A stretch of DNA of 64,000 bases from Bacteroidales bacterium (GTDB lineage Bacteria; Bacteroidota; Bacteroidia; Bacteroidales; UBA932): assembly GCA_017471045.1 (NCBI GenBank), contig JAFUWZ010000011.1, forward strand, positions 62,001 through 126,000, given 5' to 3'. The position numbers and the translations under genes are program-made. The notes below the pieces were generated by a model, which was given only the letters and a program-made list of their open reading frames with translations, had not been told where the DNA came from and did not search any database. How positions within the stretch are numbered: position 1 is the first letter of the stretch; every line of letters starts with the position of its first letter. Positions 16,393 through 24,794 of this stretch are shown here, piece after piece.

Positions 16393-18636
16393 ATGAAAAA
16401 ACTCATCGCCTTCGCACTGGTCCTCTGCGGACTGGGCCTGAACATCCGGGCCGGAGAGACCCGGAAAGACTTCAACCCGGAAGAATATGTCTCCACCCTC
16501 ATGGGGACCCTGTCCGATCCGAGTTTCTCCAACGGCAACCAATATCCCGCCCTGGCCCTGCCCTGGGGCATGAATTTCTGGACGCCCCAGACCGGCAAGA
16601 ACGGGGACGGATGGATCTATTCGTACACGGCCAAGCGGATCCGCGGCTTCAAGCAGACCCACCAGCCGAGCCCGTGGATCAACGACTACGGATGCTTCAG
16701 CATCATGCCGATCCGGGACACCGCCCAAACCGACCAGGACGCCCGGGCCAGCTGGTTCTCGCACAAGAGCGAGGAAGCCCGGCCCTACTACTACCAGGTC
16801 TATCTCTGCGACCCGGACGTCAACGTCGAGATGACCCCGACCGAACGGGCCGCGATGATGCGGCTTACCTATCCCGACAACCGCACGTCGGGCTTTGTCG
16901 TGGATCCGATGTCGGAAGGCGTCGAGATGAAGATCCTGGACGAAGGCCAGACCATCACCGGTTATACGACCTACAACCGCGGCGGCGTGCCGGAAGGATT
17001 CCGGAACTGGTTCATCATCCGCTGCGACAAGCCCTTTGCCGGATGCTTCATCAAGGACGGCATCCTCTGCGTCCACTTCGACACCCGGCGCGGAGAGCAG
17101 GTCCATCTGCGCATCGCCTCTTCCTTCATTTCGCCGGAACAGGCGGAGCGCAACCTGGCAGAGCTGGACGGACGCAGCTTCGACGAAGTCCGTTCCGCCG
17201 CCAAGGCGGTCTGGCACGAGACCCTGGGACGGATCGAGATCGAAGGCGGCAGCATCGACCAGCTGCGCACCTTCTACTCCTGCCTCTACCGCAGCACCCT
17301 CTTCCCCCGCAAGTTCTACGAGATCGGGGCGGACGGCGAACCGATCCACTACAGCCCCTACAACGGGGAGGTCCGCAAGGGCTACCTCTACACCGACAGC
17401 GGATTCTGGGACGTGTTCCGCGCCCAGCTCCCGCTGCTGGACCTGTTCTACCCTTCCATCAGCCATGAGATCCAGGAAGGACTGGCCTGCATCGCCGAAG
17501 AGAACGACTTCCTGCCCGAGTGGGCCAGCCCCGGCCACCGCGCCTGCATGGTGGGCAACAATTCCGCCTCCATCGTCGCCGGGACCTACCTGAAAGGCCT
17601 GGGCACCGAACGCATCGCGAAATTGTATGAGACGCTGGTCCATGCGACCGGGCACGTCCATCCGACCGTCCCCTCGTCCGGACGCCTGGGACACGAATAC
17701 TACAATTCCCTGGGTTACATTCCCTACGACGCAGGCATCAACGAGAACGTGGCCCGCACCCTGGAGTACGCCTACGACGACTGGTGCCTGCTGCAGCTCG
17801 CCCGCAGGCTGGGACGCCCGCAGGCAGAGCAGGACCGTTGGGCCGCCCGCGCGATGAACTACCGCAACGTCTTCGACCCGTCCGTACGGCTGATGCGCGG
17901 CCGCAACCGGGACGGCAGCTTCCAGGAGCCTTTCAGCACCTACAAATGGGGCGACGCCTACACGGAAGGCAACGCCTGGCACTACACCTGGTCGGTGTTC
18001 CACGACCCGCAGGGCCTGATCGACCTGATGGGCGGCACGGAGAGCTTCGTGGAGATGCTGGACTCGGTCTGGGTCGTGCCGCCGGTCTATGACGACAGTT
18101 ACTACCACGCCCGCATCCACGAGATCACGGAGATGCAGGTGGCCAACATGGGCAATTACGCCCATGGCAACCAGCCGGCCCAGCACATGATCTACCTCTA
18201 CGACTGGGCCGGGCAGCCCTGGAAGACGCAGATGCGCGTCCGCGAGGTGATGGACAAACTGTACCGCTGCACCCCGGACGGTTATTGCGGCGACGAGGAC
18301 AACGGCCAGACCTCGGCCTGGTACATCCTGTCGGCGCTGGGCTTCTACTCCGTCAACCCGGCTTCCGACCAGTATGCGATCGGTTCTCCCCTCTTCCCCA
18401 AGGCGACCATCCACCTGGAGAACGGCCGCAAGATCGTCATCACGGCCAAGAACAACGCCCCCGGTCGCGTGTATATCGCCAAGGCGCGGCTCAACGGCCG
18501 CAACTGGACCAAGAATTACCTGCGCTACGAAGACCTGCTGCAGGGCGCCCGCATCCAGTACACGATGAGCGATATGCCCGTCCAAACCCGCGGCACGGCC
18601 GGGAGCGACGCCCCTTATTCTTTCTCCCGCGAATAA
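16393..18636 (+). CDS. GH92 alpha-mannosidase, divergent active-site motifs
   Basis: A 747-residue exported protein with a signal ending near NIRAGE. GH92 motifs are present: NGNQYPALALPWGMNFWTPQ, YTEGNAWHYTW with the general-acid Glu kept, and CGDEDNGQTSAWYILSALGF. Two motifs differ from its neighbour: WASPGHRACMVGNN in place of the HGNETDCMVGN type, and HGNQPAQHMIYLY in place of HGNEPSHHILYFY. These lie near the substrate subsites, so the linkage preference is probably not the same, perhaps alpha-1,3 or alpha-1,6. It lies 12 bases after the fusion gene and is the last intact gene of this operon. Confidence 0.9.
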   Translation: MKKLIAFALVLCGLGLNIRAGETRKDFNPEEYVSTLMGTLSDPSFSNGNQYPALALPWGMNFWTPQTGKNGDGWIYSYTAKRIRGFKQTHQPSPWINDYGCFSIMPIRDTAQTDQDARASWFSHKSEEARPYYYQVYLCDPDVNVEMTPTERAAMMRLTYPDNRTSGFVVDPMSEGVEMKILDEGQTITGYTTYNRGGVPEGFRNWFIIRCDKPFAGCFIKDGILCVHFDTRRGEQVHLRIASSFISPEQAERNLAELDGRSFDEVRSAAKAVWHETLGRIEIEGGSIDQLRTFYSCLYRSTLFPRKFYEIGADGEPIHYSPYNGEVRKGYLYTDSGFWDVFRAQLPLLDLFYPSISHEIQEGLACIAEENDFLPEWASPGHRACMVGNNSASIVAGTYLKGLGTERIAKLYETLVHATGHVHPTVPSSGRLGHEYYNSLGYIPYDAGINENVARTLEYAYDDWCLLQLARRLGRPQAEQDRWAARAMNYRNVFDPSVRLMRGRNRDGSFQEPFSTYKWGDAYTEGNAWHYTWSVFHDPQGLIDLMGGTESFVEMLDSVWVVPPVYDDSYYHARIHEITEMQVANMGNYAHGNQPAQHMIYLYDWAGQPWKTQMRVREVMDKLYRCTPDGYCGDEDNGQTSAWYILSALGFYSVNPASDQYAIGSPLFPKATIHLENGRKIVITAKNNAPGRVYIAKARLNGRNWTKNYLRYEDLLQGARIQYTMSDMPVQTRGTAGSDAPYSFSRE

Positions 18637-18654
18637 TCGTTCATCCTGCCTGAT

Positions 18655-18756
18655 ATGAGACACAAATTGTTAGGGGCGGTCGGTGATCATCCTGACTTCC
18701 GACCACGGCGGCATTGACCACGGGCACGGAGGCCCTGCCAACCGCACCCGCACACA
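18655..18756 (+). pseudogene. Remnant of an alkaline-phosphatase/phosphodiesterase-superfamily gene
   Basis: An ATG at 18655, 18 bases after the GH92 stop, starts MRHKLLGAV. Out of frame, from 18683, comes VIILTSDHGGIDHGHGG-type coding (read VILTSDHGGIDHGHGG), which is the metal-binding motif of Bacteroidetes alkaline phosphatase and phosphodiesterase proteins. The two pieces sit next to each other, so most of a gene seems to have been deleted between its start and its C-terminal third. This was probably the third gene of the mannosidase operon. Confidence 0.45.
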
Positions 18757-18765
18757 GAAAAAACC

Positions 18766-18793
18766 AAAGCCGGCCCGGGATCGGGTCGGCCTT
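18766..18793. terminator. Bidirectional terminator between convergent operons
   Basis: Stem GCCGGCCCG/CGGGTCGGC with loop ggat is flanked by A-rich and T-rich sides (accaaa ... ttgtt). It lies between the plus-strand mannosidase genes and the minus-strand SusCD operon, 25 bases after the latter's last stop. Confidence 0.6.
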
Positions 18794-18817
18794 GTTGATC
18801 AGGACAGTTCGCTTCGG

Positions 18818-20734
18818 TTAGAAGATGCAGAGATTGCCATCCCACTTCTCGGCGGCGTTGTCGGCGGCGGAGGAGAGATCCAGCTCCTTGCGAACGGTGT
18901 CGCCGTCCATCTGCTGCGCCTTGCTCCAGTCGATGTCGTAGGCAGTGTCACCGGCCATGTTGGGGGTCTTGCCGTTCTCCGTGTCACCGAAGATCCACTT
19001 GACCATCAGACCTTCCGCATTGTTATCCACGTCGCACAGGCCCTTGGCGATCTCGGAGGCCGCCAGCGGGCGGGTCCACACGCGGGCATAGTCGAGATAA
19101 CCGTTGAACAGCTGGCTCTTGGAATAACCGGTGTTGTCCCAGCGATCATCCCAAGACATACCTACCTCGAAACGCTCGAGGAAGAAGTCCGTCACCTTGG
19201 AGGCGTCGAAGGGATAGGAGTTGATGAACTCGCCGTTGTCGTAGATGTCCAGCTTGCCCTCCGGGTTGATGACCATCGTCAGCACATGCCACTGCTCGGG
19301 AGCGCAGATGTAGTAGTCAGACTCGCCCTCCTTCGTCACTTTCAGGTCCAGGCCCCACTCGTTGTTGTTGATGCGGAGTGCACCGGGAGCCGTGTTGTCA
19401 CAGCTGAAACGGACCAGCATCGCAGGATTCTCGTCGCGTGCCTCGAAGGTGCACAGACGGTCTACCTGGTTGCCGGACTTCCACGCATTGGCGTAGAACT
19501 TCACCTCGAAGGTTCCGCCCTGCTTGAAGTTGTGCGGATCCTCCTTGGTGAACAGGAAATTCTCAGACAACTCGGGGCTGATCTTGAACGCATAGCCCTC
19601 ACGCTCAAGGACGGCGTCAGCCGGGAAATCGGGCTCAGACGGGGCTTCCCCGGCCTTCTGGGCGACGGTGACGGTCTGGAGGACCTGGTCAGTGCCGGCA
19701 CGGAAGATCTTCACCTCGCCGGTGCGGATCTCGGTCGTCGGGTTGTCATCGACGCTGAGGACGATGGTGTAATTGGTGGCACGGGTCTCAACATAGTGGA
19801 TCCAGTCGACCTCGGGCTTGACCTCAAAGGCGAGGTTGGAGACGGCGTGGATCTCCACGCTGGCGTCCTTGGCCTCAGCGACATAATCGACGGACTCGTC
19901 GGAGATGGTGAAGGTGTCAGGCTCGGCCTCGGCGCCGAAGGTCAGCTTCACGATGGAAGTCAGGCCCACCTGGGAGTCGGCATAAGCCAGGGCCATGCCC
20001 TCGACAACCGCCTTGGGCGTGATGGTGATCTTGGACTCATCGACCGCGGCGGAGAAGTTGGCATCCGTGAAGACATCGACCACGGTGTTGGCCGTCTTGT
20101 TGTCCACGGTGTAGGGGATCTCGATGGGATCGGTGTTGGGGACAGCATACTGGGTCTTCGCGATCACCAGGCGGAACGCCTTGGCGAAGGGAATCTCGAT
20201 CTTGCTGCCATCGTCCAGGGTGAGGACGACCGCCTTGTCGGTGACGACGATATCCTTGAAGATCGCATCACCCAAGCCGCCGGACATCGGACCAATCTCG
20301 GTCTTCTTGCCATCCACCGTCATATACAGGACACCGTCCTCGATGGAGAAAGAAGGCGTCTGGGCAACCGTAAGATCCTTGCCGTCGGGATCCTTGAGGA
20401 TCTGGCCGTTGAGCGTCCAGCAGAGCTGGCCCGCGCTGTTCTTGGTGACAGAGAGGTTGGTCTCTTCGCCGGCACCGGAGATCTGGAAGGTGACGACCTT
20501 GCCGGTCGTATAAGTTACGGTCACGCCGACCACCTTGCCATCCTCGACGAGTTCTTCCACTTTCTGGACGAACATCCCGTCCACGTCCGAGATGGCCTTC
20601 ATGTTCGCTTCAAGGTTACCCACCTTGGTCTCGAGCGTGATGACCCGGTTGCGAAGCTCGGAGTCATCATACTGCTTGGCACATCCGGCGAGGATGAGCA
20701 CAGCCGCTGCGAAAACAGTAAAGATTTTTTTCAT
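18818..20734 (-). CDS. DUF4988/BACON/LamG-domain surface lipoprotein (likely glycan-binding)
   Basis: A 638-residue lipoprotein (signal ending LILAGC, Cys18). A short coiled coil (ELRNRVITLETKVGNLE, residues 26-42) opens a DUF4988-like region with TYTTGKVVTFQISG. Two immunoglobulin-like BACON-type repeats follow (about 220-380; GEVKIFRAGTDQ, VTVAQKAG). The C-terminal third is a LamG/concanavalin-like jelly roll (FEVKFYANAWKSGNQ, WHVLTMVINPEGKLDIYDNG, FNGYLDYARVWTRPLAASEI). No catalytic motif is visible. It is the last gene of the SusCD operon, 37 bases after its neighbour, and is probably a surface glycan-binding protein. Function is inferred from domains and place. Confidence 0.75.
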   Translation of the reverse strand: MKKIFTVFAAAVLILAGCAKQYDDSELRNRVITLETKVGNLEANMKAISDVDGMFVQKVEELVEDGKVVGVTVTYTTGKVVTFQISGAGEETNLSVTKNSAGQLCWTLNGQILKDPDGKDLTVAQTPSFSIEDGVLYMTVDGKKTEIGPMSGGLGDAIFKDIVVTDKAVVLTLDDGSKIEIPFAKAFRLVIAKTQYAVPNTDPIEIPYTVDNKTANTVVDVFTDANFSAAVDESKITITPKAVVEGMALAYADSQVGLTSIVKLTFGAEAEPDTFTISDESVDYVAEAKDASVEIHAVSNLAFEVKPEVDWIHYVETRATNYTIVLSVDDNPTTEIRTGEVKIFRAGTDQVLQTVTVAQKAGEAPSEPDFPADAVLEREGYAFKISPELSENFLFTKEDPHNFKQGGTFEVKFYANAWKSGNQVDRLCTFEARDENPAMLVRFSCDNTAPGALRINNNEWGLDLKVTKEGESDYYICAPEQWHVLTMVINPEGKLDIYDNGEFINSYPFDASKVTDFFLERFEVGMSWDDRWDNTGYSKSQLFNGYLDYARVWTRPLAASEIAKGLCDVDNNAEGLMVKWIFGDTENGKTPNMAGDTAYDIDWSKAQQMDGDTVRKELDLSSAADNAAEKWDGNLCIF

Positions 20735-20771
20735 TTGTCTCTTTATTTATTGTTATTGATTATGCGGTTGT

Positions 20772-22025
20772 TTATTGGGCGCATTTGTTCTTCTCGTCTT
20801 TGACCCACTGCACGGCAGCGCCGGCATTCGGATTGGGGGAATACTGGCTGGGGTCATGGCCTTGGAAATCACGCTCGGACTTGTCCCAGTCCATGTCGTT
20901 GCCTGCGACGGAATCGTGGAAGACGTGGCCTTCGCCCTCGTTCATCTTCCAGTAACCCAGCAGGCCTTCGGACTTGGCATCCACGGAGCACAGGGTCGAA
21001 GCGATGTCGCTCTGGCTGCGGGCGATGTTCCAGATCCGCATCTCGGCCATGCGGCCGGTATAGCTCTGGGAACTGCCGTAACCACCCCATGACATGCCGA
21101 TTTCGAAGCGGTTGAGATGGAAAGCCTGGCTGCCGGAGACGGAGTTTTCGCTCGGGGAGTCCTTCTCGCCGTTGATGAAGACGGACATGTCGGAGCCGTT
21201 CCATACGATGGAAATCATGTACCACTGATTCTGCTCGAAGGTGCCGGTCGCGGGATCGCCGATCGCGCCCGTGACATAACGGCCGGTAGGGGCCACGATG
21301 TCGAGGGTCTTCCACGGCTTGCCGTTCTCGTTGAAACGGAGCAGCACCTGTCCGCCGCCGTCTTCATTCCAGCAGCAGAGACGGCAGAGCTGATCGCTGC
21401 CGCGGGATTTCATGTTGTAGGGATGGGCCTTGATCTCCAAGGTCCACTCTTCACCCAGCGCATAGCCGGAGCCCAGGCTATGAGTGCTGTACACGCCCGT
21501 GCCCGGGATATCCAGGGAGAAAGTCTCCACGGTCTTGCCGATCTTGATGAAAAGATTCTTGGACGCCTCCAGGATGCCGGCCTTGCCACCGTCCATATAA
21601 GCCACGGCGAGCGGGATCACGTAATTGACGCCCTCCTCGATGAAACGGTTGTCACGAAGCGTGACAGAAGTCATCGGAGAAGTGGCCGAGCCTTTCTTAA
21701 TGGTGACAAACTCGTCGTTGATGACGAAAGTGTTGCGGGGGACGGCTGCATAGTTGGTCTTGTTGATGGCATTGTAGCGCTGGACAGCCAGGCTGTCGTA
21801 GGCGATATGCACGTTCACGTCCTCGTCCGCGAGACCGGTCAGGGAGACGGAGAAGTTGTAGGAAATCGGGATTTCGTCAGCCAGGATCTGATCCTTGGAC
21901 AGAGGCGACGCATCGGTCCCGGTGATGAGGGCGATCTCCTTCTGATAGTCGAACTTGTCGGCATTCAGCGTACACGCGGTGAGGCAAGCTGCCGCAGCGC
22001 AAATGAGTAAGATGCTCTTTTTCAT
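20772..22025 (-). CDS. DUF1735-LamG surface glycan-binding lipoprotein
   Basis: A 417-residue lipoprotein (signal ending CLTAC, Cys18). Residues about 25-165 are a DUF1735 domain with the usual PISYNFSVSLTGLADEDVNV, YNAINKTNYAAVPRNTFVI and GVNYVIPLAVA phrases. Residues about 185-400 form a LamG domain (EEWTLEIKAHPYNM, WYMISIVWNGSDMSVFING, YTGRMAEMRIWNIARS). This pairing is common beside GH18 endoglycosidases in Bacteroides N-glycan loci, where such proteins hold glycan at the surface. The gene begins 11 bases after the GH18 gene. Confidence 0.82.
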   Translation of the reverse strand: MKKSILLICAAAACLTACTLNADKFDYQKEIALITGTDASPLSKDQILADEIPISYNFSVSLTGLADEDVNVHIAYDSLAVQRYNAINKTNYAAVPRNTFVINDEFVTIKKGSATSPMTSVTLRDNRFIEEGVNYVIPLAVAYMDGGKAGILEASKNLFIKIGKTVETFSLDIPGTGVYSTHSLGSGYALGEEWTLEIKAHPYNMKSRGSDQLCRLCCWNEDGGGQVLLRFNENGKPWKTLDIVAPTGRYVTGAIGDPATGTFEQNQWYMISIVWNGSDMSVFINGEKDSPSENSVSGSQAFHLNRFEIGMSWGGYGSSQSYTGRMAEMRIWNIARSQSDIASTLCSVDAKSEGLLGYWKMNEGEGHVFHDSVAGNDMDWDKSERDFQGHDPSQYSPNPNAGAAVQWVKDEKNKCAQ

Positions 22026-22036
22026 TTCTTTCCTCT

Positions 22037-23185
22037 TTATTGGGCAGGGTTTACGATCTGGATGGCGCGGCGCAGGAAAGCGTAGTTGGCATAGCTGCCC
22101 GAATAACCCTTGGCCTTGAGCGCGTCCACACCGTTGTCGTAATCATTGTCGATATAATAGGCACCGAAGCCGCCGGCGCCGTTGCCGGCCTCGTTGGCAT
22201 AGCGGGCATAGCGCTCAAGGGTGTACATCTTGGCACCGCCCTCGGTCGTGAACGAAGTCGGATAGCCACCGTTCAGGTAGTTCATACCCTCACCGGAGGA
22301 CTGTTCGTACTGCTCGCAATAGACCATCTTTTCTTCGGGGCACCAGGACGGGCCGCCGACGGAAGATCCCTGTGCAGAGTAGGCCTGCTTGACCAAGTAG
22401 TCGATGTAAGGCTCGACTTCAGGACCCGGATAACTGCCGAAATAGTCGATGATCAGGAGTTTCGAAGGATCGGAGCCCTTGGGGCCGAAATATTCGCCGG
22501 CTTTCTGGATGGCGACGGCCATGTCACCGGAATCCCAGCCTTCATAGTCGAAATCGACGCCGTCCAGGCCGTGGGTATTGACGATGTCCACAACGAGCTT
22601 GGCATACGCCTCGATGGAAGCGCGGTCGCCGCGCGCGACGACCCAGTGCTTCACTTCACCGGTCGCCTCGTCCAGCAGATCGAACTCCTGGCCGTAGTGG
22701 GACGCGTCCGCGTGCATCACGAAGCGCGTGCCCTTCACCTTCTGGCAATACTCCAGGTCGGCATAGGCGTTGGGCGAATAATCATAGGTGTGCAACGGTG
22801 CATGCTCGATTTCACCCGTCTCGGCATTCTTGACATTGCCGTAGAAACAGGCATCGGTGTATTCCTCCTTCATGGGCGTACCCATCCAGAGGTTGACGAT
22901 GTCCAGCGAATCCGGCAGGGCCATCAGGCGCGGACGCATCGTCTTGTATTCGATGAAGAGGCTCGTAGCGCCCTCCGGCGGAGCCCAGCGGGCGAAATAC
23001 ACATACGAAACGGTGTGCCGGGAAGCCTTCCACTCGCGGAGATTCACATAGTAGGAATCCTGCGCGTCCGCTTCGAGATCGTATGTGTTGAGATGCTGGA
23101 TCTCAAGCTTCTCCACCCGGGTATCGCAGCTGGCAACCGCAAAGACGGCCAGCAGGACAGGGAATATGCTCAGTATCTTTTTCAT
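22037..23185 (-). CDS. GH18 endo-beta-N-acetylglucosaminidase lipoprotein
   Basis: A 382-residue lipoprotein (signal ending FAVASC, Cys20). The GH18 catalytic motif DGVDFDYEGWD (DxxDxDxE) is complete, with the acid Glu at residue 215. Supporting barrel motifs are YVYFARWAPPEG near the N-terminus, VMHADASHYGQEF and LIIDYFGSYPGPEV. Chitinase insertion features are absent, and the SusD, DUF1735 and GH92 neighbours point to an N-glycan-releasing endoglycosidase cutting the chitobiose core, like the GH18 of Bacteroides high-mannose loci. It lies 12 bases after susD. Whether it prefers high-mannose or complex glycans is not readable; the mannosidases favour the first. Confidence 0.88.
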   Translation of the reverse strand: MKKILSIFPVLLAVFAVASCDTRVEKLEIQHLNTYDLEADAQDSYYVNLREWKASRHTVSYVYFARWAPPEGATSLFIEYKTMRPRLMALPDSLDIVNLWMGTPMKEEYTDACFYGNVKNAETGEIEHAPLHTYDYSPNAYADLEYCQKVKGTRFVMHADASHYGQEFDLLDEATGEVKHWVVARGDRASIEAYAKLVVDIVNTHGLDGVDFDYEGWDSGDMAVAIQKAGEYFGPKGSDPSKLLIIDYFGSYPGPEVEPYIDYLVKQAYSAQGSSVGGPSWCPEEKMVYCEQYEQSSGEGMNYLNGGYPTSFTTEGGAKMYTLERYARYANEAGNGAGGFGAYYIDNDYDNGVDALKAKGYSGSYANYAFLRRAIQIVNPAQ

Positions 23186-23197
23186 GGTAACGCAGCT

Positions 23198-24784
23198 TTA
23201 ATTGTTAAAGGGCTTGGCATCCCACCAGAGGCGGACTCCGGCGTTGTCCGTTCCGCCGAGCGCAGCCACGCCGGAGGCATAGCCTTCGGGGTTGTCGGTC
23301 TGCTCGGAAACGGGATACGGTACGCGGCGGATTCCCTGGTTGGTATTCACGATACCTTCGGCGAAGTTCTTTGCCGGAGGGATCAGCACCGGATAATGGA
23401 GGCGGCGCAGCTCGGCCCAGGCTTCGGCGCTGTTGGGGAAGAGGGCGATCCACTTCTGGGTGGCAATCTTCTCCAGCTTCTTCTCATAGGAGTCCGCATT
23501 GTTCCAGGCGATGGTCACCGTGGAAGGAGCGGAAGCATTGGCCTTCGCGACGTTGTCGGCAAAGGCCGCCGGCTTGGCCGTCGTGTTGGCAATGTAGGCG
23601 GCTGCGCCGTCGGCACCCCACTCCTCGAAGGACAGCTTGATACCTTGCTCATAGAACTCCTGGGCGGTACCGCCGCCCATGTTCCAGCCCTTCAAGGCAC
23701 CCTCGGCGCGCAGGAAGGCCACTTCGGCGGCGTTCAGCCAGGTAATCTTATAGATGCCGGCATTGGGAGCCGACACCTTGCCGGCCGGATTCTTGTAGTT
23801 GGTCCAGGCGCTCGGGGAGATACCCGGCCGGACACCGTGCAGCTTGCCGTCGCCGGCAGGCTTGGCATACAAGAACATGCGCGGGTCGTTGTAACCATTC
23901 AGGTAAGCATCCATCGATGCGCCCATCTGGGTATCGGCATCGTTGAACTCCACGTTGATGGTATAGATCGGATGACGGACGCCGGATGCGGCGATGATGG
24001 CATTGCCGGCGTTGCTCTCGACGACGCCATAGGGGCTGGCGATGGATTTCTCCGCTTCTTCCCGGGCTTTCTGAGGATCCGCATAGCTGGCACGCATCGC
24101 CAGGCGCAGGCGCAGCGAATTGGCAAACTGGACCCACTTGGTGGCATCGCCGCCATAGATCAGGTCATAGTTTTCCAGGAGACGGGCTCCGGAGGCTGCG
24201 ACCTGCTCGAGCACCTCGATGGCACTGTCCAGCTCGTCAAAGAACTGGCCGTACACCTGATCCAGGGGATCATAGAGGTTGGTGATGGAACCGAACTGCG
24301 AATAAGCGATGGGGCCGTAGTAGTCGGCAACCTGGTGCATCGTCGTGACTTTCAGGATCTTGGCGAGAGCAATCTCGTTTTCGAGGCCCAGCTCTTCCGC
24401 TTTTTCGGCAAAATCCTTGTAGGCGCCCATCCCATACTCATACTTGACGGTAAACATGCGGCGATGCCAACCGTCGTTGACATCCCAGCCGGCGTGGTGG
24501 CCGTCGCTGAGGGTAGGGGCCATGTAGCCGCACCAGGTCTCAGCGCAGAGGTTATACATGATCTGATAATCAGAATCCAGATAAGTCCCGTCCCGATAAA
24601 TGATGACGGAACGTTCCAGCTGCTGAAGCATGCTGCCCACCGCCAGACCGTCTTTGCTCAGATCCTCTTCACTGACGCCGAATATGTTTTGATTCAGCTG
24701 TTCGAAGCCCTTGGTGCAGCCTGTGGCCACGGAAGCGGCTGCTGCGAAGGCAAGGAAACATTTCACGATATTTTTCATACTCAT
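23198..24784 (-). CDS. SusD/RagB family nutrient-binding lipoprotein
   Basis: A 528-residue lipoprotein (signal ending SVATGC, Cys23 from the first Met) of the SusD-like 2 type. The opening KGFEQLNQNIFGVSEEDLSK, the TPR-like helices (VKYEYGMGAYKDFAEKAEEL, ILKVTTMHQVADYYGPIAYS, LRLRLAMRASYADPQKAREE) and the ending RRVPYPVSEQTDNPEGYASG are all family features. SusD proteins lid the SusC barrel and bind glycan outside the cell. It lies 10 bases after the susC stop. A start two codons later (24778, MKNIV) is also possible. Confidence 0.93.
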   Translation of the reverse strand: MSMKNIVKCFLAFAAAASVATGCTKGFEQLNQNIFGVSEEDLSKDGLAVGSMLQQLERSVIIYRDGTYLDSDYQIMYNLCAETWCGYMAPTLSDGHHAGWDVNDGWHRRMFTVKYEYGMGAYKDFAEKAEELGLENEIALAKILKVTTMHQVADYYGPIAYSQFGSITNLYDPLDQVYGQFFDELDSAIEVLEQVAASGARLLENYDLIYGGDATKWVQFANSLRLRLAMRASYADPQKAREEAEKSIASPYGVVESNAGNAIIAASGVRHPIYTINVEFNDADTQMGASMDAYLNGYNDPRMFLYAKPAGDGKLHGVRPGISPSAWTNYKNPAGKVSAPNAGIYKITWLNAAEVAFLRAEGALKGWNMGGGTAQEFYEQGIKLSFEEWGADGAAAYIANTTAKPAAFADNVAKANASAPSTVTIAWNNADSYEKKLEKIATQKWIALFPNSAEAWAELRRLHYPVLIPPAKNFAEGIVNTNQGIRRVPYPVSEQTDNPEGYASGVAALGGTDNAGVRLWWDAKPFNN

Positions 24785-24794
24785 AACGATCTGA

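Noticed and set aside
15577..18663. 1028-codon open frame antisense to the GH92 genes
   Set aside because: It mirrors the codon pattern of real GH92/GH125 genes. It has no recognisable motif and crosses two true genes.
18683..20803. 706-codon plus-strand frame antisense to the LamG lipoprotein
   Set aside because: Only its first ~17 codons resemble a protein (the phosphatase remnant); the rest is antisense to a well-supported lipoprotein gene.
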